The notes under the pieces are model-generated. The model was not told where the DNA came from and ran no database searches. It worked only from the letters and a program-made list of their open reading frames with translations. Below are positions 9,430-17,871 of a stretch of DNA of 33,545 nt, in pieces; positions within the stretch are counted from its first letter, which is position 1, and the number at the start of each line of letters is the position of its first letter. A program made the position numbers and the translations under genes. Source of the stretch: Hyphococcus sp. (GTDB lineage: Bacteria; Pseudomonadota; Alphaproteobacteria; Caulobacterales; Parvularculaceae); NCBI GenBank assembly GCA_021776415.1, contig JAJFFY010000012.1, positions 1-33,545 of the forward strand, read 5' to 3'.

Positions 9430-9930
9430 ATGCATTTGAAATCCTATTTAGCAATTTTGGCTTTTATCTCGGTATCGGGCGGCCCCTTCCTGGGCAACGC
9501 CGTTATGGCCGAAGAGGCTGTGGAAAAGACGCTCTACGAGCGGCTTGGTGGTTATGCGGGTGTTTCCGCTGTTGTTGATGAATTCGCTGACCGGTTGTTC
9601 GCTGACACCAGGATAAACCAGTTTTTTGTGGGCATGGGCGATGACACACGCGCGTCATTCAAACAGAAAAATAAAAATCTTGTGTGCAATGTGACCGGCG
9701 GCCCCTGCAAGGTGATCAGCCGGAACGCAAATGTTGTTCATGGCGGTCTGGGAATCACTGCGGCAGATTTTGATGTCGTTGCGGGCCACCTGAAGGATGT
9801 TCTTGTTGAGTTCAAAGTCCCTGATGCTGAGCAAGATGAGCTTTTCGCCATCATCCTTTCCTTACGCCCTGCAATCGTAGATCGGCCTGACGTCAAGAAG
9901 CTGAGCAAAGCCAAGCCTGTTACGCGCTAG
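9430..9930 (+). CDS. Exported group-1-like truncated haemoglobin
   Basis: The 166-residue protein starts with a signal peptide (MHLKSYLAILAFISVSGGPF, cleavage near MAEEA at about residue 27), followed by a truncated globin of about 125 residues: LYERLGGYAGVSAVVDEFADR, a middle segment with GGPCK, and HGGLGITAADFD in which His104 is the expected proximal haem ligand. Family members bind O2 or NO and often act as NO dioxygenases; most are cytosolic, so a signal peptide is notable. AAAGGAG six bases before the ATG is a strong ribosome site. Its neighbours are hemA and two cytochrome P460 genes, which fits nitrogen-oxide chemistry in the periplasm. A hairpin follows the stop. Confidence 0.9.
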   Translation: MHLKSYLAILAFISVSGGPFLGNAVMAEEAVEKTLYERLGGYAGVSAVVDEFADRLFADTRINQFFVGMGDDTRASFKQKNKNLVCNVTGGPCKVISRNANVVHGGLGITAADFDVVAGHLKDVLVEFKVPDAEQDELFAIILSLRPAIVDRPDVKKLSKAKPVTR

Positions 9931-9942
9931 GGATTTTGTGAC

Positions 9943-9972
9943 GCATGCTTGCCGCACTTTCGGCAGGCATGC
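9943..9972 (+). terminator. Intergenic hairpin after truncated haemoglobin
   Basis: GCATGC-T-TGCCG pairs with CGGCA-G-GCATGC around the loop CACTTT. The 12-bp stem has one T-G wobble. No T-run follows, so it may slow transcription or protect the upstream message rather than end it; hemA begins 54 bases later. Confidence 0.45.
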
Positions 9973-10025
9973 CTTCAAACTCACTGGCCCAATTTCATTG
10001 ATTTCCAAAGGAGGCTATAACTGCG

Positions 10026-11240
10026 ATGTTTGATTATCAGGGTAATTTCCAGACCGCTGTCGCCGCCGTACGGAATGAGGGACGATACCGGGTGTTCGCC
10101 GACATTGAGCGAACAAGAGGCAATTTTCCGTGCGCCACATATTATAGCGGTGATGGCCCCCGGGAAATTACGGTTTGGTGTTCAAACGATTACCTTGGAA
10201 TGGGCCAGCATCCCGATGTAACGGACGCCATGCGCACCGCAATCGACAAGGTTGGCGCCGGCGCGGGCGGCACGCGCAACATTGCCGGTACAACACATTT
10301 CCATGTGTTGCTTGAGCATGAATTAGCCGAACTTCACAGCAAAGAAGCCGCGCTTTTGTTCACATCAGGATATGTGTCGAATGAAGCGACGCTTTCCACT
10401 ATTTCGCATATTCTGAATGATTGCGTCATCCTGTCGGACGAACTCAATCATGCATCGATGATCGAAGGCATTCGCAGCGGCCGGAGTGCAAAACTGATCT
10501 GGCGCCATAATGATCTCGAGCATCTTGAAGAGTTGCTGCGTGAGTTACCACTTGACCGGCCAAAAGTGATCGCCTTTGAGTCGGTTTATTCAATGGACGG
10601 CGATATCGCCCCCATTCTGGAAATCTGTGACCTTGCGGATAAATACAACGCATTTACCTACCTTGATGAAGTCCACGCAGTGGGTTTGTACGGCGCCGAG
10701 GGCGGCGGAATCGCACAGCGCGATGGAGTGTCAGACCGAATAGATGTGATCGAGGGAACCCTCGGTAAGGCATTCGGCGTGATGGGCGGCTACATTGCAT
10801 CAACATCTGCATTCGTGGACGCAATAAGATCCTATGCGTCAGGATTTATCTTTACGACGGCGCTTTCACCTGTCCTCGTCGCCGGCGCATTGGCGAGCGT
10901 AAGGCATTTGCGGCAGGCCCGCGAGCTGCGGGAGCGGCACCAGGAGAGAGCTGCAACATTAAAGACAATGCTTGGCGCGGCCGGGCTGCCGGTCATGCCA
11001 TCGGTAAGTCATATCGTGCCCCTCCATGTGGGTGATCCGGTTCGATGCAAGGCAGTTACTGATTTCCTGCTTGAGCGGCACGACATTTATGTCCAGCCGA
11101 TCAACTATCCGACAGTGCCGAAAGGGACCGAGCGGCTGCGCCTTACTCCGTCGCCGCTTCATACCGACGATCACATCGCGGCGCTTATCGATGCGCTTAA
11201 TGAGGCCTGGGCGGTGCTGCGACTGCAGCGCGCGGCATAA
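10026..11240 (+). CDS. hemA: 5-aminolevulinate synthase (ALAS)
   Basis: This 404-residue PLP enzyme condenses glycine with succinyl-CoA to give 5-aminolevulinate, the first haem precursor in alphaproteobacteria. Landmarks are [13 protein letters not shown] (about 51-63), [17 protein letters not shown] (77-93), the PLP pocket [12 protein letters not shown] with Asp214 and His217, and GTLGKAFG with Lys248 as the Schiff-base lysine, the same number as in the well-studied Rhodobacter enzyme. Length is full. AAAGGAGG lies about 11 bases before the ATG. Being placed between genes for exported haem proteins suggests it boosts haem supply for them; whether it is the only hemA of this genome cannot be told. 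It could be confused with KBL or BioF, but the haem-type motifs fit ALAS much better. Confidence 0.96.
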   Translation: MFDYQGNFQTAVAAVRNEGRYRVFADIERTRGNFPCATYYSGDGPREITVWCSNDYLGMGQHPDVTDAMRTAIDKVGAGAGGTRNIAGTTHFHVLLEHELAELHSKEAALLFTSGYVSNEATLSTISHILNDCVILSDELNHASMIEGIRSGRSAKLIWRHNDLEHLEELLRELPLDRPKVIAFESVYSMDGDIAPILEICDLADKYNAFTYLDEVHAVGLYGAEGGGIAQRDGVSDRIDVIEGTLGKAFGVMGGYIASTSAFVDAIRSYASGFIFTTALSPVLVAGALASVRHLRQARELRERHQERAATLKTMLGAAGLPVMPSVSHIVPLHVGDPVRCKAVTDFLLERHDIYVQPINYPTVPKGTERLRLTPSPLHTDDHIAALIDALNEAWAVLRLQRAA

Positions 11241-11288
11241 AGATCGACATTGGTTTTAACACTCGTAACTAAGAAGGACTTTGTGAAA

Positions 11289-11915
11289 ATGAGAAAAGTT
11301 TTTTTGACAATTCTTTTGGCTAGCCCGCTGATCGTGACCGGGTGCGGTAATTCGCAAGAACAAGCTTCAACCGGGGGCGGCGCGGGCGTAGAGCCGACAA
11401 CCCATAAGGCTAGTTACACGGCAGACGGCCATTTGATCCGTCCAGACAATTGGCGTGAGTGGATTTATATCGGAACGCCAGTAACGCCAAATGGGCTGAA
11501 TGGCGGAGAGGCTCCATTCCCGGAGATTCACTCAGTCTACATCGATCCGACCAGTTGGAAGCATTGGAAAAAAACCGGAACCTTCCGTGAGGGAACGATG
11601 ATTGCCAAAGAGCTCTCCATGGCTATTTCAGAGGGCGCCCACGAAGATGGTTCCACCGATCAAGTTTCAGGACGCGGATATTTTCAGGATATCTTCTCGG
11701 GCCTTGAATTCGCAATCAAGGATTCCGTGCGCTACCCCGATGAGCCCGGAAATTGGGCTTATTACAGTAGCGGCCATGCACCTGGCGTTGCATATCCCGA
11801 CACGATGGAAGCGCTGCCTGCCCAAGCCTGCAATACGTGCCATGAATTCAACGCCAGCGACGATTGGGTATTCTTGCAGTTCTATCCAGTCCTAAAAGAA
11901 GCCAAGGGCGGCTAG
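11289..11915 (+). CDS. Cytochrome P460 family lipoprotein
   Basis: The protein (208 residues from this ATG; a GTG six bases upstream is an alternative with better spacing to AAGGA) has a lipobox LIVTGC, so Cys19 should be lipidated and the protein membrane-anchored in the periplasm. One c-type haem motif, CNTCH, is at residues 181-185, close to the C terminus as in cytochrome P460. The conserved stretch FREGTMIAKEL contains Lys107, a candidate for the haem-crosslinking lysine of this family, though I cannot prove it. P460 proteins oxidise hydroxylamine and bind NO. It starts 49 bases after hemA and precedes a second P460 gene. A cytochrome c'-beta role (same fold, NO binding) is an alternative. 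Confidence 0.88.
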   Translation: MRKVFLTILLASPLIVTGCGNSQEQASTGGGAGVEPTTHKASYTADGHLIRPDNWREWIYIGTPVTPNGLNGGEAPFPEIHSVYIDPTSWKHWKKTGTFREGTMIAKELSMAISEGAHEDGSTDQVSGRGYFQDIFSGLEFAIKDSVRYPDEPGNWAYYSSGHAPGVAYPDTMEALPAQACNTCHEFNASDDWVFLQFYPVLKEAKGG

Positions 11916-11967
11916 GCAAATAACATACGATTTGATGCAGGCTTTGTTGCGAAGAAAGGATTGCGAG

Positions 11968-12534
11968 ATGGCCGTAAATAGAAACCCTTGGGTTGCTGCA
12001 GTTGCAATTGCATTTGTTGGTCTGCCCGCCTTTGCTCAGAGCGCAGCAGATACGTATTCCTCTGTCGTGTCTGCTGACGGCGCAATTCATGTGCCGGAAA
12101 ACTACCAAGAAGAAATGGTGTTTATTGGCGCCTGGGGGATAAAAGGCTCAGGCGCAGTAAAAATTGCCGGTTTTCATAATGTCTACACGACATTGGATGT
12201 CGTCAATCATTACCAGAAAACAGGCGAATTTCTCGATGGAGCAGTCCTGGTCAAGGAATTACTTGATGCAAATTCGGGGCGTAAAACAACCGGAAATCTC
12301 GCTTGGGGCGGTAAAATTACCGGCTGGTTTGTCATGGTCAAGGACCGCAAAGGCAGGTTTCCAGGTAACCGCTTATGGGGCAACGGTTGGGGCTGGTCAT
12401 ATTTTGACGCCGCGGATTCGAGTAACACAACGTCGACAAGTTTTCGCAGCGACTGTTTGGGTTGCCACGTCCCTGCCCAAAAAGATGACTGGATATTTAT
12501 GGATGGATATTCGCTGTTGAAAAAAGAAAATTAG
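11968..12534 (+). CDS. Second exported cytochrome P460 family protein
   Basis: The 188-residue product has a cleavable signal peptide (AAVAIAFVGLPAFAQS, cleavage near residue 25) rather than a lipobox, and so should be soluble in the periplasm. The single c-type haem motif is CLGCH at 163-167. FLDGAVLVKEL (Lys96) aligns with FREGTMIAKEL of the upstream paralogue, and both end with DDW-[VI]-F-x8-LK. AAAGGA seven bases upstream supports this ATG over one 36 bases earlier. The pair looks like an ancient duplication that has diverged in sequence and in cell location. Likely role: binding or oxidising hydroxylamine or NO, with electrons passed to another periplasmic cytochrome not in this window. 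Confidence 0.88.
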   Translation: MAVNRNPWVAAVAIAFVGLPAFAQSAADTYSSVVSADGAIHVPENYQEEMVFIGAWGIKGSGAVKIAGFHNVYTTLDVVNHYQKTGEFLDGAVLVKELLDANSGRKTTGNLAWGGKITGWFVMVKDRKGRFPGNRLWGNGWGWSYFDAADSSNTTSTSFRSDCLGCHVPAQKDDWIFMDGYSLLKKEN

Positions 12535-12582
12535 CAAAGCGCTTAATCATCCGTGCATCGGAAATTCGTCCGTATCTCCACC

Positions 12583-12657
12583 GTTACTCGCTGTTAGAAA
12601 CTTCAATTGTTGATCTAATGATAAGAAAACCATGACGTTGTTGGCCAAGCCGAGCAT
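12583..12657 (+). promoter_or_regulatory. Leader element, copy 2 (shared with 9313-9386)
   Basis: This copy carries CTGTTAGAAACTTC at 12591-12604 and GGCCAAGCCGAGCAT at 12643-12657, nearly identical to the leader of the truncated-haemoglobin gene and in the same order and spacing. It lies about 100-170 bases before the NTF2-like gene. Having its own copy suggests that this last gene has its own promoter under the same control as the start of the cluster. Confidence 0.6.
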
Positions 12658-12753
12658 TCAACTCATGGAGCCAGCCGAAACAAACTCAGCGAGAGCTGAG
12701 ATTTTGGGTAACAAATCGAATTGAAAACCAGCAACCCTAGAAAGGAATTTATT

Positions 12754-13106
12754 ATGACAAAGAACTTAGAGCAATTGGAGTCCGCAGTGAACGATCTTAC
12801 AAGACAGGGAAAGATCATCGATTCTATCGACCAACATTACGCCGACGAATGTGTTTTCACAGAAAGCGACGGTTCGGCGCGCACATCAAAAAGAGAGCAA
12901 CGCGCGCATCTGCAAGGCTTTTTGAAAGCCTTAAAAGTTTCGACGGGGCAACATTGCACGGTCAATCTGTCGGCGATGACATATCCATGAGCGAGTGGAC
13001 ATTCAATCTGACCGGTGGAGATGGTGACAAGATTGTTTGGAATGAAGTCCTGGTCCGCCGCTGGAACGATGGAAAGATCGTCGCCGAGAAATACTACACT
13101 TCGTAA
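12754..13106 (+). pseudogene. Small NTF2/SnoaL-like protein, one-base frameshift
   Basis: From the ATG at 12754 (AAAGGA upstream) the frame reads MTKNLEQLESAVNDLTRQGK onward and stops at 12990, while the next frame carries the rest to 13106, ending VWNEVLVRRWNDGKIVAEKY. Adding one G to the G4 run at 12945-12948 joins them into a 117-residue protein (ALKVSTG-ATLHGQSVGDD). The fold looks like the SnoaL/NTF2 cone: N-terminal helices, FxxSDG, then strands ending in WxDGKIVxEKYY. Such domains bind small ligands or isomerise them, with no specific role predictable. The lesion may be real or a base-call error. Position at the end of the P460 cluster and the shared leader tie it to that regulon. Confidence 0.7.
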
Positions 13107-13140
13107 GACCTCCCGGCAAGCGGCTCACTTTCATCATCAC

Positions 13141-13169
13141 TGTCGTGAACGTCAATAACGTTCACGACA
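13141..13169 (+). terminator. Strong hairpin after the P460 cluster
   Basis: TGTCGTGAACGT and ACGTTCACGACA form a perfect 12-bp stem around the loop CAATA, 34 bases after the stop of the NTF2-like gene. It is followed by TATTCTCTTAT rather than a clean T-run. It probably ends the cluster's transcript. The 187 bases from here to the IS30 end contain no gene that I can support. Confidence 0.65.
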
Positions 13170-13356
13170 TATTCTCTTATAGGATACGGCTACAATTATA
13201 GGTGCGAAAAGATTCATCCATCGAAAGTCCATTTAGGGCCAAGAATGCTCGGTCGAGCCACAAATCCCAACATCCCCTTTTACGCGCAAGCCGGACTTCA
13301 GGAATATCCTCGGAGCGGACGTCAGATTAGCAATTTCGCATTAGTGCAATGGTGTG

Positions 13357-14580
13357 TGATCTCAACTGGTCGTCGCAACACATGCATTAAACCTGTCTGC
13401 TGGCGTTTCAAATTGCAATGTCTTTCTGGGTCGCTCGTTCAGCTGGCGCGCGATCTTGTTGAGGCGGCTTTGTGAGTGTACCGACAGGTCCGTTCCCTTT
13501 GGGAGGTATTGTCTCAGCAGTCGGTTGGTATTCTCATTGGTTCCACGTTGCCACGGGCTTTGCGGGTCGCAAAAGTAGACGCTGATATCAGTTGCCAAGG
13601 TGAAGCGCTTATGACCGGCAAGCTCTTTACCGCGATCCCATGTGAGTGACTTATACAACTCACGCGGCAATTTCTGTGATTGTTTGATCAGAGCCGACAC
13701 GACGCTTTCGGTATCCTTGTTTGGAACCTTGACCAGCATGACATAGCGAGAATGGCGTTCAACAAGAGTGGCGATATAGCTGTTCCTTGAACCTCCGATG
13801 AGATCACCTTCCCAGTGACCGGGAACAGCGCGGTCCTCCACCGATGCGGGTCGCTGACTAATTGATACGGCATCCTTTATCTGACCAAGCCCGTCACGCT
13901 TCAAACTGGCGTGTCTGGAACGGCGTATCGTACGCTTCGAACGCAGATACTGCATGAGTTCCTTCTTCAGCACACCGCGCGCCTGGACAAACAGGCTTCG
14001 GTAGATCGTCTCGTGCGACACCTGATTATGTTCTTCCTGCGGATATTCCCGCTTCAGCCAGCCTGCAATCTGTTCAGGCGACCAGTTTAATTGAAGCTTT
14101 TGGGATATTGTTCGGCACAAGGTCCTGTTGCAAGCCAGCTTACAACGTTTGGGTCTTTGGGCGCGATCCCAGGCGGCCCGATCAGACCGGACCGCCCTTA
14201 TAATGAGCAGTTCCACCATTGCGTTTGACTTCGCGACTGATGGTCGAGGCGGAGCGTTGCAATTGGCGGGCAATACAACGCAGCGACAAACGGCTCTGAA
14301 GACCTCTGGATATCTCTTCACGCTCAACCAGCGTCAGGGATAACCTAGAGCGCCTGCGTTCAGGAGGACGGATGCCGCCCGTGCGCGACAACAATGGGTA
14401 GATCGAAGATGATTCCCGTTCAAACCCACGCCCGATTGAACTCATGGACTCGCCGCGTTGCCAGCGATCCCAGATCTCGTTCTTCTGTTCAGCGGTGAAA
14501 TATATCCGACGCCTGTAACCCATCTTCACACTCCATCTTTCCAAAAAAGATTAAAGTGTTGCGACGACCAATTGAGACCA
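13357..14580 (-). mobile_element. IS30-family insertion sequence
   Basis: Terminal inverted repeats are visible: TCTCAACTGGTCGTCGCAAC at 13360-13379 (extending to 13381) and its complement at 14556-14577, 22 bases with one mismatch. The roughly 1.2 kb length and the single long transposase gene fit IS30. The outermost base is uncertain by a few positions and I see no clear short target duplication. It sits between two gene clusters and disrupts no recognisable gene. Confidence 0.85.
13362..14523 (-). pseudogene. IS30-family transposase, frameshifted
   Basis: The N-terminal part (from 14523, MGYRRRIYFTAEQKNEIWDR) carries the IS30 helix-turn-helix region, including LSLRCIARQLQRSASTISRE. It then stops at 14182. 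The remaining protein continues in the next frame from about 14200 with AVRSDRAAWDRAQRPKRCK through the DDE core: GHWEGDLIGG, TWDRGKELAGH and ENTNRLLRQYLPKG, so Asp, Asp and Glu are all present. Removing one A near 14198-14203 (the codons for HYK/HYR) restores one protein of about 385 residues. As written it is inactive unless frameshifting is programmed, which I would not expect in this family. Confidence 0.85.
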
Positions 14581-14585
14581 CATGC

Positions 14586-14673
14586 AAAAGCGGACATTCG
14601 TGGCTGGCGCTTTGAGCGACAAGTATTGGTCCTAAGCAATCGCTCGGCACGGGCAATTTGAATGACCGCTTTT
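14586..14673. terminator. Long-range inverted repeat downstream of the RND operon
   Basis: AAAAGCGGACATTC (14586-14599) pairs with GAATGACCGCTTTT (14660-14673); only the central A-A position is unpaired. The loop is 60 bases. It lies just beyond the stop of the RND permease (14707), so it may end that minus-strand transcript, and its left arm starts 6 bases from the IS30 end. Confidence 0.5.
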
Positions 14674-14706
14674 TTCAGTTAAATTGATAGATGAACAATC
14701 CGCCGG

Positions 14707-17700
14707 TCAGATGGCCACTGGTTTTCCGCCTTCAACGCCGTGGTCATGCGCGGCGACAAGCTTCTCATCAAAATCCGGCTGCTTCGTGCCTTTTATGACA
14801 TAGATGAAGAAACGACGAATGTCCGCGCCAATGCCGTAAAGCGCCGGCACAAAGAAGAGCGTCACAAAAAGCGCGAACAAAACACCAAAGGAAAGACCGA
14901 CGCCCACCGGCACAAGGAACGCCGCCTGAATCGAGCGCTCCATCATCAAGGGTAGTAAGCCGACAAATGTAGTCAGCGAAGTCAACAGGATCGGACGGAA
15001 ACGCTTCGCGCCCGCCTCAACCACCGCTTCGGCGCCATCCATGCCTTTTCCGCGCAACCTATTGATATAGTCGATCAAGACAAGGTTGTCGTTTACGGCA
15101 ACGCCCGCAGCCGCCATGATCCCGAGATAGGAAAACAGCGACAGCGATAGACCCAGTATTAAATGCCCGATCATCGCGCCGGTGAAGCAAAACGGAATTG
15201 CCGCAAACAGGATCAGTATAGGTTCGAAATATGATTTGAACGCCACCGCAACGAGAAAATACGCAACACCGATAGCGATCAACCCAAGAATGAGAATTTC
15301 CTGTACAAACTCGGCTTGTCCCTGCGCACGGCCAATGTTGCCCCGGGCGACAGTTGGGTGTCGCGTGTCGAATTTTTCGAAATATTCTTCGGACAAGGCG
15401 CCGCGAATCTCCTCAATCCGCTCAGATTCAACTTCGGCGCTGACAATCACCGCCCGCTGACGTTCGCGGCGTAGAATGCGCGTAATGCCGTCCGCAAATT
15501 CGATATCTGCAACCGTGTACAGCGGTAATTCGCGGCCGTCATTGGTGCGGATACGCATGTTTTTTAAGTGGTCTAGTGATTCGCGGTCAGAGCGAGGATA
15601 GCGCACGAAGACACGCACATCCTGACCGTCGCGTGGCAAGCGCTGGACTTCTTCACCGTAAAAACCCTGACGAACCTGACGGGCAACGTCGGCGGTTGTG
15701 ACGCCAAGCGCTTCGGCGCCTGGCTTCAAATCGAAACGGATTTCGTCCGTTGAGGATTGCGTGTCATTAATGACATTATAAACACCGTCAAAGCTGCGCA
15801 ATTTCTCCATCAAATCTTCCGCCGCCGCATTCAAATCCTCCAGGCTTTTTGAGTTCAGCACGTATTCTATCGGCGGTCCGCCGCCATTGTTTTGATACTC
15901 AACGGAGATCGTTTCCGCATCAGGAACATCGCCGATCAGCGCACGCAACCGCTCGGCAGTTTCTTTCGCCGTCAGGCTGCGGGTTTCGGGCGGTACAAGC
16001 TTGACTAGCGCCAACACCTGATTATCGCGCGAGCGCGTATACCAATTCTCGATCAATTCGCCGCCGCCGTCGCTTGAGGTGTTAACCTCGTCGACCAGTG
16101 CTTTTTCCGCGATCTGGATCTGTTCCAGGACCTCAAGGGTGCGCGCATAAGGCATTCCTTGCGGTAAATTCACCGTGATTTCGATCTGGTCGGATTCAAT
16201 TTCTGGCATGAACGACGTGCGAACGATGCCATTCATCAATAGTCCGACAGACAATACCATCGCCGCAACAAAGCATGCTGCGGTCAGATATCGGCGTCTA
16301 ATCGCTGCAGAGATAGCAGGTTTATATATATTTCTCGCAACCCAGACTACACTGTTGGCAATACGGTTTTGAAAGCGGGTGATCAGATGTTGTGGCTTGA
16401 TGGGGTAAAGATGTGACAGATGTGACGGTAAAATTAGCAGGGTCTCAACCAAGGAAAATGTCAGCGCCAATACAACCACAAGGGAAATTGCTCGCGTAAA
16501 TTCCGCGGTCGTGCCGCCGATCATCATCCACGGCGCGAAAAAAATCATCGTGGTCAGCACCGCAAAGACCACGGGCATGATTACCATTTTTGTGCCGTTG
16601 ATCGCTGCGGCGACTCCAGTCTCGCCATCTTCGATCTTTGTATGGATCGCTTCGCCGACAATGATTGCATCGTCAACAATGACACCGATCACCAGCAGAA
16701 AAGCAAAGCTCGAAATCATATTGAAGGAAACGTTGAACAGTGGCAAAAAGGCAATGCCCCCGGCGAAGGCGATGGCGATGCCCATCGCCACCCAAATCGC
16801 AATAATCGGGCGCAGGAAAAGCAACAACGTAATGAAAACTAGAACGAGTCCGGTCAAGAAGTTTGACGTGATCGTGTTGATACGGCCGGTATAGGCGTCC
16901 TCCTGGTTTTCCCACACTGTTAGGGTAATGCCCTCTGGCGCATTTGGGCGCTCTTCTTCGAGATATGCTTCGACCTCACGGGATAATTTGACCACGTCCA
17001 TCTTAGGCCCGCTCATCACTTGGACGAGAATAGTGTGTTCCCCATTGACGGTGGCGAGAAGATTGACCTCTTCAAATCCGTCTCTAACGGTTGCGACATC
17101 GTCGAGACGAACAATCGCGCCATTTGCCAGTTGGCGAACAATAATATTTTCGAAATCGCTTTGAGTGTCGGCGAGTTTGCGGGTGCGCAACTGCATATCG
17201 CCAAGCTCGGTGCGCACATTGCCGGCAGAGACATTCACGGAAGTCCCGCGAACGGCCTCAACGATATCAGAAAAAGTCAGACCGTACCGTCGTAGCTCGT
17301 CTTCGGATATTTCAATCGAAACCTCCTCGTCGCGCACGCCGAATAATTCGACGGAAGGCACGCTAGGCAAGAGTGATATTTCGCGCCGCAGTTTATCGGC
17401 ATAGCGTTTCAAGACGCGCTCATCGACATCGCCGCGGACGGCGATACGCACCATTTCATTGCGACTGTTGAACAGACGCATCTGAGCAGGTTCAGCAGCG
17501 GCCGGAAAAGTATTGATGGAATCGATTTCGCGCTTCAGATCCTGAAGGAATTTCGCCTCATCAAGATCATCATCCCCGATCACCCAAAGCTGACCAAGAC
17601 CTTCCGAAGCTTCCGCCCACATTTGGTCTATGCCGTCGATCCGACTGACAGCTTCTTCGACGCGCACGACAATTTGTTCCTCGATGTCTTGCGGCGAAGC

Positions 17701-17862
17701 GCCGAGCCAGGCGATCGAAATCTGTGCGCCGGGGGCCTCCACATAAGGCTCCAACTCGCGCTCGATAGTGGAGAAGCCGACGATGCCAGCAATGAGTATG
17801 CCAACCATGAGAAGGTTTGCAGCGACGCCATTCTTCGCCCACCAGGAAATAATACCGTTCAT
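14707..17862 (-). CDS. RND-family efflux permease
   Basis: At 1051 residues this is a full-length AcrB-like inner-membrane antiporter. It starts with a classic RND first helix (MNGIISWWAKNGVAANLLMV), has two large periplasmic loops after TM1 and TM7, and carries the proton-relay pair in TM4 (VIGVIVDDAIIVGEAI). In TM10 the usual lysine of AcrB is replaced in the stretch AGVAVNDNLVLIDY, as in several RND subgroups. It exports drugs, detergents or metabolites using proton flow. Substrate is not predictable. It follows its membrane-fusion partner by 9 bases, so they are one operon. No outer-membrane TolC-type gene is in the window. Confidence 0.93.
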   Translation of the reverse strand: MNGIISWWAKNGVAANLLMVGILIAGIVGFSTIERELEPYVEAPGAQISIAWLGASPQDIEEQIVVRVEEAVSRIDGIDQMWAEASEGLGQLWVIGDDDLDEAKFLQDLKREIDSINTFPAAAEPAQMRLFNSRNEMVRIAVRGDVDERVLKRYADKLRREISLLPSVPSVELFGVRDEEVSIEISEDELRRYGLTFSDIVEAVRGTSVNVSAGNVRTELGDMQLRTRKLADTQSDFENIIVRQLANGAIVRLDDVATVRDGFEEVNLLATVNGEHTILVQVMSGPKMDVVKLSREVEAYLEEERPNAPEGITLTVWENQEDAYTGRINTITSNFLTGLVLVFITLLLFLRPIIAIWVAMGIAIAFAGGIAFLPLFNVSFNMISSFAFLLVIGVIVDDAIIVGEAIHTKIEDGETGVAAAINGTKMVIMPVVFAVLTTMIFFAPWMMIGGTTAEFTRAISLVVVLALTFSLVETLLILPSHLSHLYPIKPQHLITRFQNRIANSVVWVARNIYKPAISAAIRRRYLTAACFVAAMVLSVGLLMNGIVRTSFMPEIESDQIEITVNLPQGMPYARTLEVLEQIQIAEKALVDEVNTSSDGGGELIENWYTRSRDNQVLALVKLVPPETRSLTAKETAERLRALIGDVPDAETISVEYQNNGGGPPIEYVLNSKSLEDLNAAAEDLMEKLRSFDGVYNVINDTQSSTDEIRFDLKPGAEALGVTTADVARQVRQGFYGEEVQRLPRDGQDVRVFVRYPRSDRESLDHLKNMRIRTNDGRELPLYTVADIEFADGITRILRRERQRAVIVSAEVESERIEEIRGALSEEYFEKFDTRHPTVARGNIGRAQGQAEFVQEILILGLIAIGVAYFLVAVAFKSYFEPILILFAAIPFCFTGAMIGHLILGLSLSLFSYLGIMAAAGVAVNDNLVLIDYINRLRGKGMDGAEAVVEAGAKRFRPILLTSLTTFVGLLPLMMERSIQAAFLVPVGVGLSFGVLFALFVTLFFVPALYGIGADIRRFFIYVIKGTKQPDFDEKLVAAHDHGVEGGKPVAI

Positions 17863-17871
17863 GATCGTCTC

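Noticed and set aside
9230..9439. 69-codon plus-strand frame before the truncated haemoglobin gene
   Set aside because: It starts at the start codon of the opposite gene, overlaps the shared leader block, and has no ribosome site.
12638..12650. FNR/NnrR-like site (TTGTTGGCCAA)
   Set aside because: The spacing between TTG and CAA is 5 instead of 8, so it does not fit the family's binding site.
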